Origin: an uncultured Faecalibacterium sp.
Lineage (GTDB): Bacteria > Bacillota > Clostridia > Oscillospirales > Ruminococcaceae
Length of the DNA stretch: 64,000 nucleotides
Reading direction: 5' to 3'
Assembly: GCA_934503275.1 (NCBI GenBank)
Contig: CAKSVD010000007.1
Span: 1 to 64,000, forward strand
The position numbers were made by a program, and so were the translations under genes. The notes beneath the pieces are model-generated. The model was not told the origin of the DNA, ran no database searches, and saw only the letters and a program-made list of their open reading frames with translations. Below, in pieces: positions 58,909 through 64,000 of this stretch (the first letter of the stretch is position 1; the number at the start of each line of letters is the position of its first letter).

Positions 58909-59579
58909 CACTCTCCGTATTTCATGAACATGGCGCGGACGGTGAGGAAGATGATCTTCCAGTCCACCCAAAAGCTGCGCTCCTGAATGTATTTCAGATC
59001 CAGCGCCACCCACTCGTCAAAACTCATCTCGTTGCGGTGGGGTGCGATCTGCCAGTAGCAGCTCAGCCCTGGGGTGACGTACAGCCGCTGGCGCTGGTAG
59101 TCGTTGTACAACTCTACCTCCCGGGGCAGCGCGGGGCGTGGCCCCACGATGCTCATGTCGCCCCGCAGCACGTTGAGCAGCTGGGGCAGCTCGTCCAGAC
59201 TGGTCTTGCGCAGAAAATGCCCCACCCGGGTAATACGGGGATCCCCTTTGATCTTGAACACCGGGCCGTCCATCTGGTTCAGCTTCAACAATTCGTTCAG
59301 CCGCTCCTCGGCGTCCGGGCACATGGTGCGGAACTTATACAACCAGAACAGCTTGCCGTCCCGTCCTACCCGCCGCTGCCGGAAAACGGCTCCGTCTCCG
59401 GGGCTGTCCAGCACGATGGCAAGGTTGATCAGCAGCACTAGTGGCGCAAGCAAGATCAGCGCCAGCAGGGAGAATACGATGTCCTGTGCACGCCGCAGCA
59501 CCCAGTAATGCCGATGGCTGCGCAGCATCTTTTCTCGGTCGATAAAAACTTGCGGGGCAGCGTTGATTGTTGACTCCAT
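58908..59579 (-). CDS. Undecaprenyl-phosphate sugar phosphotransferase-type protein
   Basis: The 223-residue protein has one N-terminal membrane segment (DIVFSLLALILLAPLVLLIN) and the bacterial sugar transferase domain: VFRQRRVGRDGKLFWLYKFR, RKTSLDELPQLLNVLRGDMS, VGPRPALPREVE, and TPGLSCYWQI. Members load a sugar phosphate onto undecaprenyl phosphate to start exopolysaccharide or capsule repeats. No other polysaccharide genes are adjacent. Met at 59579 is used; an ATG four codons upstream is possible. Confidence 0.88.
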   Translation of the reverse strand: MESTINAAPQVFIDREKMLRSHRHYWVLRRAQDIVFSLLALILLAPLVLLINLAIVLDSPGDGAVFRQRRVGRDGKLFWLYKFRTMCPDAEERLNELLKLNQMDGPVFKIKGDPRITRVGHFLRKTSLDELPQLLNVLRGDMSIVGPRPALPREVELYNDYQRQRLYVTPGLSCYWQIAPHRNEMSFDEWVALDLKYIQERSFWVDWKIIFLTVRAMFMKYGE

Positions 59580-59705
59580 GCAATGACCCACTCTTGCCTG
59601 TAAAATCTTTACATTATTTTAACATAAAACAGGATGCGATTCAACCAGATAAAGTGCGGCAGCGCGAAAATCGTTTTCCGCATAAAGGTTTTCCCGGATG
59701 GGACA

Positions 59706-59756
59706 GGAGCCTCCCCGCGCCGGGGAGGAATGTCACCGCAGGTGACGGGTGGAGCG
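59706..59756. repeat. Short family B-like repeat
   Basis: CCTCCCCGCGCCGGGGAGG hairpin followed by TCACCGCAGGTGACGGGTGG, the same style of imperfect palindrome as family B. Confidence 0.55.
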
Positions 59757-59812
59757 CAGAACAGCAGCAGTTTGCCTTCAATACTCCTTGCGAAAAAAAG
59801 TGAAAAAGGTAG

Positions 59813-59841
59813 TTGACAAAACCCCTTTCTCATGCTAAAAT
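59813..59841 (+). promoter_or_regulatory. Promoter of tRNA-Tyr
   Basis: Consensus TTGACA (59813-59818) and TAAAAT (59836-59841) are spaced by 17 bases, 41 bases before the tRNA. Confidence 0.8.
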
Positions 59842-59882
59842 AAACAAGTCGTCCGGCGCACGGATGTACAACAAGTGAATAT

Positions 59883-59964
59883 GGGCGTGTTCCCGAGTGG
59901 CCAATGGGGACAGACTGTAAATCTGCTGCTTTCAGCTTCGGTGGTTCGAATCCACCCGCGCCCA
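59883..59964 (+). tRNA. tRNA-Tyr (anticodon GTA)
   Basis: GGGCGTG pairs with CGCGCCC. The anticodon GTA sits in GACTGTAAATC. A long variable arm (class II tRNA) precedes the T arm GGTGG-TTCGAAT-CCACC. The gene ends at discriminator A (59964) without an encoded CCA, so it depends on RNase Z and the CCA enzyme encoded in this window. Confidence 0.93.
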
Positions 59965-59966
59965 TC

Positions 59967-60006
59967 AAGAACTCCGGTATCCAATGGGTACCGGAGTTTC
60001 TGTTTT
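59967..60006 (+). terminator. Terminator of tRNA-Tyr
   Basis: AACTCCGGTA and TACCGGAGTT pair, followed by TCTGTTTT. Confidence 0.8.
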
Positions 60007-60032
60007 ATCTGTCTTGCAAAAGGGGCTGCAAG

Positions 60033-60140
60033 GGTGGATTCGAACAGCATCGACCCGCCGAATAGTCCGGCGGGGAAAAAAGCCCCTGCGGGGCTTTTTT
60101 AGATGCGCGGCTCGCGCAATCCACCCGCGCCCACCAAAAA
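60033..60140. repeat. tRNA-Tyr-derived repeat unit 1
   Basis: GGTGGATTCGAAC (antisense T arm) starts the unit. A GACCCGCCGAATAGTCCGGC segment and a GCCCC/GGGGC hairpin follow, ending in the sense tRNA 3' end AATCCACCCGCGCCCACCA (60118-60136) with CCA. Bases 60104-60140 are identical to 62437-62473. A terminator-like hairpin (ACCAGCG/CGCTGGT) follows. Confidence 0.75.
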
Positions 60141-60269
60141 GACCAGCGTAGAAATTGCGCTGGTCTTTTGTTGTGTCCAGAATCTTGAGGTATACGTCCA
60201 CCAAGAGAACGCTTATGTAGAGATACACAGGTGTTTTTCTTTTTTCGAAGAAATTTCCGAATGGACCTG

Positions 60270-60563
60270 TTAGTTTTCCCGTCGTTTATTGATTTGCATA
60301 ATAATACTTTCTTTTTGATGGTACGTCAAATGCTTCCAGCTTTTTTGAAGTTCTAAATCGCCCCACTCCTCACGTCCTAAGATATAATCCGTACTTACTT
60401 GGTAATAATCTGCCAGAGTTATCAAATGATGAACCGGAATTTCCTGAATACCTGCCTCGTATTTAGCATACTGTTGTTGCGTTGTGTTTAGAAGGTGTCC
60501 AACCTCCTTTTGAGTAAGGTCAGCATCTTCACGCAGGTCACGTAATCTTGTGTAACAATACAT
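60270..60563 (-). CDS. XRE-family regulator
   Basis: The 97-residue AT-rich gene encodes an N-terminal XRE domain (LREDADLTQKEVGHLLNTTQ, then QQYAKYEAGIQEIPVHHLIT) and a short C-terminal extension (LTYHQKESIIMQINKRREN). GCAGGAGGAACT precedes the start. It is divergent from the lipoprotein gene with a direct-repeat operator between them, so it probably controls itself and that gene. Confidence 0.82.
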   Translation of the reverse strand: MYCYTRLRDLREDADLTQKEVGHLLNTTQQQYAKYEAGIQEIPVHHLITLADYYQVSTDYILGREEWGDLELQKSWKHLTYHQKESIIMQINKRREN

Positions 60564-60596
60564 CTGTTAGTTCCTCCTGCAAGGAACTATACGACA

Positions 60597-60641
60597 CATC
60601 TAATAAAGTGTATTGACTTTACATCTTATTGGGTGTATTAT
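60597..60641 (+). promoter_or_regulatory. Promoter and direct-repeat operator of the islet
   Basis: TTGACT (60613-60618) and TATTAT (60636-60641) are spaced by 17 bases, rightward. Two direct repeats of the form ACATCTTATTGGGTGTATT (60597-60615 and 60619-60638, diverged) overlap the promoter and are likely XRE binding sites. Confidence 0.6.
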
Positions 60642-60821
60642 TAACAAAAAGCTTTCGGATTATTTCATTTTCGGGAAATAAATCTCATAGCTTTGTCTAA
60701 CGTGCAGAATAAACTGTTTCAGAAGATTTTGTTCTGATTTACAGTATATTCGCAACTCAGAAGCAATTCATGCGTAGAAATTGTGGGAACAAAACACTTT
60801 GACCGAACGGAGGATAAGTTT

Positions 60822-61985
60822 ATGAGTTTGAAAATCGACAGACGCCGCTTTTTAAAAATTGTAAGTAATACGGCCTTTATAACGACTGTATCTTGTTTTT
60901 TGACCGGCTGCAATGAAGGTTCGAGTTCCCCTAAATCATCTGGGTCAGCAGGAATCTTTTCTTCAAATTCCGAAAGTATAGATTCGGAGTCTGAAATTTC
61001 TGGACGAGAAATTGTTTGGAAAATTTCACAAAAGGACGACAACTCGGTATTGATTGTAGGATACGAAGGAAGCCAGCCAGAGCCAGCTGGGAAAATCGTA
61101 ATTCCTACAGAAGTGTTTGGGTACACGATTAGCGGCTTATCCGGTGCACTTTCCGGCGCAGATAAAGTTACAGATGTCGTTGTTCCTGAAGGAATCAAAA
61201 GTATTGCAGGCGACTTTGACAAATGTACAAGTCTGAAATCGGTTTCCCTACCGGAAAGCTTGAAGTCGATTGGCTGGGTAACATTCCGAAGCACACCCAA
61301 CCTAAAAGGAATCATAATCCCGGAGTCAGTAGAAAGTATTGGTGCAAATGCATTTTATGAGTCTGGAATTGAAACGATTGTCATTCCGACTAGCGTTACA
61401 TATTTGGGGCTTGCTCCCTTCATGAATTGCAAAAATTTGAAAGAAGCAGACATCAACGGAAATCTTACCTCTTGGGAAGATGAGTCCGCGTTTGAAGGAT
61501 GCACCGGCTTGAAACGGATAACATTTGGAGGTACTGCTCCAGAAATCCCCCAGCGTGCTTTTTATAACTGCTCTAACTTGCAGGAGATTCAGCTTCCAGA
61601 AGGATTGGAAACAATTCATAATAATGCTTTTTGTGGCTGTAGCAGCTTAAAGAAAATTATTCTGCCGGACACTGTAACTACTGTGGGATATGAGGCATTT
61701 TCGGGGTGTTCTGCATTGCAGTCGTTTGCGTTCCCGGAAGGGGTTGAGATGATTGCAGAAAGTACATTTGCTGACTGCATTAATTTGAAGAGTATCTATA
61801 TCCCCAAGTCCCTTAGCCTAATTTATGGAAATGCTTTTAAAAACTGTAAGAAGCTGAAAAAAGTGTTTTATGAAGGTGACCCATTGGAGTGGCGGAAAAT
61901 CAACGGTGGTGTGATTCCGAGCAGTATCGATGACATCGAACATGTTTATCAGGTAAGCTATGCAGACTTTTTAGCGAAGCAATAA
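60822..61985 (+). CDS. BspA-type leucine-rich-repeat lipoprotein with twin-arginine-like signal
   Basis: The 387-residue AT-rich gene begins MSLKIDRRRFLKIVSNTAFI, with an RRxFLK motif, and reaches a lipobox ending LTGC near residue 30. After a Ser-rich linker come about ten BspA/LRR_5 repeats (LKSIGWVTFRSTPNLKGIII, PESVESIGANAFYES and similar, about 100-370). Such proteins are surface-exposed and may bind host or bacterial partners. GGAGGATAAG precedes the start. Tat export is suggested only by the motif. It shares an operator region with the XRE gene and lies in a repeat-bounded islet. Confidence 0.8.
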   Translation: MSLKIDRRRFLKIVSNTAFITTVSCFLTGCNEGSSSPKSSGSAGIFSSNSESIDSESEISGREIVWKISQKDDNSVLIVGYEGSQPEPAGKIVIPTEVFGYTISGLSGALSGADKVTDVVVPEGIKSIAGDFDKCTSLKSVSLPESLKSIGWVTFRSTPNLKGIIIPESVESIGANAFYESGIETIVIPTSVTYLGLAPFMNCKNLKEADINGNLTSWEDESAFEGCTGLKRITFGGTAPEIPQRAFYNCSNLQEIQLPEGLETIHNNAFCGCSSLKKIILPDTVTTVGYEAFSGCSALQSFAFPEGVEMIAESTFADCINLKSIYIPKSLSLIYGNAFKNCKKLKKVFYEGDPLEWRKINGGVIPSSIDDIEHVYQVSYADFLAKQ

Positions 61986-62076
61986 ATAAGTTTACTCATA
62001 AGTTCTAGGAGCAATCGTTTTTGCCAAAGATGCCCCAGCGGGCAATTGTTCGGATTTTGGTTGACTTTGCCCCACC

Positions 62077-62117
62077 CAAAAACCTCAACGTGCACAAGTA
62101 CGCTGAGGTTTTTGCTT
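62077..62117 (+). terminator. Terminator after the lipoprotein gene
   Basis: AAAACCTCAACGT and ACGCTGAGGTTTTT form an imperfect hairpin with T run. Confidence 0.65.
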
Positions 62118-62144
62118 TATAACAAGGCCAAATTCACTGGGCGA

Positions 62145-62473
62145 GTGGATTCGAACAGCAGCGGAGCCGACCGCCGCCTGCGGCGGAAGCAGGGAGGCGA
62201 GGCTGGGGTAGCGCTCCGCTTTTTCAAAGCCCTGCCAAGGGGCTGCGGAAAAAGCGGCAAGCGCAACTCGTAAGACCCGCCGAATAGTCCGGCGGGGAAA
62301 AAAGCCCCTGTGCAACAGCGACGACCGCTGCCAGCGGCAGAAACAGGGAGGAACTGTTGGGGCTGCGGCCAGCAGGATGCGCGTGCCGCCCAAGGCACGA
62401 TGCAGCCGCTGGGAGCCGCGACCCGGGTTCCTTTTCTGCGCGGCTCGCGCAATCCACCCGCGCCCACCAAAAA
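62145..62473. repeat. tRNA-Tyr-derived repeat unit 2, expanded by nested inserts
   Basis: It has the same ends and core as unit 1: GTGGATTCGAAC, GACCCGCCGAATAGTCCGGC and the final tRNA 3' end with CCA at 62451-62469. Two insertions enlarge it. One is at about 62157-62273. The other is at 62311-62436 and matches, in reverse orientation, the interior of the repeat inside cca. No gene is supported. Confidence 0.75.
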
Positions 62474-62547
62474 ACCGCAACGTATCAAAATACGCTGCGG
62501 TTTTGTTTTACGATATTTTGCCTTGCTGTTTTTGTTTCGCCCTCCCG

Positions 62548-63630
62548 TCAGAGCAGTTGTGCTAGGATGCTGTTTTGAACAATAAGCCCGGCGGGGGTCA
62601 GGGCGAGGGTGCGGCCGTCGAAGGTGGCATACCCGGCACGGACGCAGTTTTGCACAAAGGCCAGCTGCGCGGTGGAAAACTGCTTGCCGTACAGGGCTTT
62701 GTAGGCTTCGAGGTCAAGCCCTTTGCGCAGCCGCAGCTGTAAGATCAGGTAGTCCTCTGCGCCGCAGCTGCCGTCCATAATAGGCGCGGCGGCGTCCTGC
62801 AGAAAGGCGGCGGTATCCGGCGCGTAGCAGAAACGCTTGCCGCCCATGCAGGAGTGCGCCGCAGGGCCAAGGCCCAGATAGTCGCCGCAGTCCCAGTAGA
62901 TGAGGTTGTGCTTCCCCTCGTAGCCCAGCTTTGCAAAGTTGGAGATCTCGTATTGGCGGTAGCCGTGGTGCTCCAGCTGCTCCACGGCGTAAAGGTAGAA
63001 ATCGGCGGCTTCATCGCCGGTGGGCAGACCCTCCGGCGGGTGTTTGCCGAAGGCAGAGTCCGGCTCTATCTTTAAAAGGTAGGCCGAGATATGGGTGGCA
63101 CCGCCCTTTTCGATCAGTTCCAGTGTCTCGTCAAACTCGGCCTGCGTATAATGGGGCAGCGCCAGCATGATATCGCCGCTGATGTTCTCGAACCCGGCGC
63201 GCCGGGCGGCGGCAAAGGCTGCCCGCGCCTGCTTGGCGCTGTGGGGACGGCCAAGGGTGCGCAGCTGGGTGTCCCGGGCAGACTGCACCCCGAAGGAGAT
63301 GCGGTTTACCCCCGCTGCCCGGAAGCCCCGCAGGCTTTCCTCGGTGATGGTCTCGGGGTTTGCCTCCAGGGTGATCTCTGCACCGGGCACGGGCTCTGCT
63401 GCTCGGATGAGCCGCTCTGCCTGCGCCGGGGTGAGCAGGCTGGGCGTGCCGCCGCCGAAATAAACGGTATCCGGCCGCAATGGCGCATCTGGCGCAAAGC
63501 GGTGCAACTCCCGCAGCAGCGCGTCCACATAGGCCTCCGGTACGCCCCGCTCCCCGGGATGGGAATAAAAATCGCAGTACCGGCATTTGGAAAAACAGTA
63601 GGGAATATGCAGATAAAGTCCAAGGGACAT
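62548..63630 (-). CDS. hemW: HemW-type radical SAM protein (haem chaperone)
   Basis: The 360-residue protein has the cluster motif CFSKCRYC (Cys12, Cys16, Cys19) after LYLHIPY, then VYFGGGTPSLL, ANPETI, GVNRISFGVQS and the C-terminal HemW domain (YLGLGPAAHSCMGGKRF). HemW proteins, often annotated as oxygen-independent coproporphyrinogen oxidase, bind haem and deliver it to respiratory proteins. Whether this organism makes haem cannot be told here. Confidence 0.9.
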   Translation of the reverse strand: MSLGLYLHIPYCFSKCRYCDFYSHPGERGVPEAYVDALLRELHRFAPDAPLRPDTVYFGGGTPSLLTPAQAERLIRAAEPVPGAEITLEANPETITEESLRGFRAAGVNRISFGVQSARDTQLRTLGRPHSAKQARAAFAAARRAGFENISGDIMLALPHYTQAEFDETLELIEKGGATHISAYLLKIEPDSAFGKHPPEGLPTGDEAADFYLYAVEQLEHHGYRQYEISNFAKLGYEGKHNLIYWDCGDYLGLGPAAHSCMGGKRFCYAPDTAAFLQDAAAPIMDGSCGAEDYLILQLRLRKGLDLEAYKALYGKQFSTAQLAFVQNCVRAGYATFDGRTLALTPAGLIVQNSILAQLL

Positions 63631-63739
63631 ACAATATCACAGCCTTTTTCATGAAACGTTCATTTCTATGCAGTATACTATATTCTGTAGACCGGAGCAA
63701 GAGAGAAATGCTCCGGCAGAATAGACTGGAGGAACCCAG

Positions 63740-64000
63740 ATGAGTTACAATAATTACAACCGTGGCTATGCAGAGCCTACAATGACCTCGGCTGATTATA
63801 TGACCCGCACCTACCGCTGGATGGCGCTGGGACTGCTGATCACCTTTGCGGCGGCGTTTGTCACCGCCACCACCCCGCTGTTCTATGTGGTCAATTCGCT
63901 GTATCTGCTGTTCACCCTTGCCGAGCTGGCGCTGGTGTTCGTGCTGAGCGCCCGGGTGCAGAATATGTCCGTGGGCGCGGCAAGAGGGGTGTTCTTAGGC
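63740..64000 (+). CDS. Bax inhibitor-1/YccA family membrane protein (5' part)
   Basis: A GGAGGAACC site precedes ATG at 63740. The frame runs open to the end of the window (87 codons). It starts MSYNNYNRGYAEPTMTSADY, then YMTRTYRWMALGLLITFAAA and a second hydrophobic segment, typical of BI-1 family proteins, which have seven segments and about 230 residues. They are proposed calcium-leak channels. The rest of the gene is outside the window. Confidence 0.75.
   Translation, partial: MSYNNYNRGYAEPTMTSADYMTRTYRWMALGLLITFAAAFVTATTPLFYVVNSLYLLFTLAELALVFVLSARVQNMSVGAARGVFLG

Noticed and set aside
60104..60140. Possible additional tRNA-Tyr
   Set aside because: Only the 3' acceptor strand and part of the T arm exist; there is no anticodon arm or 5' acceptor strand. 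Treated as a repeat.

Overview
The window looks like a chromosomal stretch of a Faecalibacterium-like gut Firmicute (Oscillospiraceae/Ruminococcaceae). This rests on GC-rich coding sequence, T-box leaders, an altronate/glucuronate pathway, a PrgI/VirB4/MobC/Maff2-type conjugation module, and dense families of imperfect palindromic intergenic repeats. The genus is an inference; no search was run.

Layout. (1) 1-1.9 kb: tRNA-Val and a T-box-controlled BASS-family transporter. (2) 1.9-13.0 kb: the remains of an integrative conjugative element (ICE). Its PrgI, VirB4, VirB6/Maff2, cell-wall hydrolase and MobC genes all carry internal or fusing deletions. It carries AT-richer cargo: a dGTPase-like HD protein, a winged-helix protein, and a ParB-domain protein paired with an orphan Dam-type methyltransferase. 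(3) 13.08-21.2 kb: a compact 8.1 kb element with exact 45 bp att repeats in tRNA-Pro(TGG). It has a tyrosine integrase, a tandem-XRE repressor with a palindromic operator, an excisionase-like protein, a RepA_N replication protein, small proteins, a LexA-like protein and a prohead protease-major capsid fusion. It has no portal, terminase, tail or lysis gene, so it reads as a capsid-encoding phage satellite. (4) 21.5-64 kb: core chromosome. This includes HPt protein, D-2-hydroxyacid dehydrogenase, glnS, YitT, the uxaC/uxaB/uxaA hexuronate genes, purA-pyrB, a tRNA-maturation run (rnz, cca, mnmA, tcdA), a metal-permease-like gene, a XpaC/TelA/LemA/TPM envelope cluster, ilvA-ridA, a T-box-led ilvBN-ilvC-ilvD series, a sugar transferase, tRNA-Tyr, a small repeat-bounded islet (XRE regulator plus BspA-type lipoprotein), hemW and the start of a Bax-inhibitor-1 family gene.

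How it works together. Two T-box leaders, both with an ATC (Ile) specifier by my alignment, tie the BASS transporter and the ilv genes to charged tRNA-Ile; ilvA and ridA feed the same pathway. Divergent uxaC and uxaB share TGTATACA operators placed over both promoters. Two tRNA genes (Pro, Tyr) are foci of mobile-element traffic, and a repeat found beside tRNA-Tyr has also inserted in frame in cca. The most unusual content is the tRNA-Pro satellite, the ParB-Dam pair and the serially deleted conjugation module.
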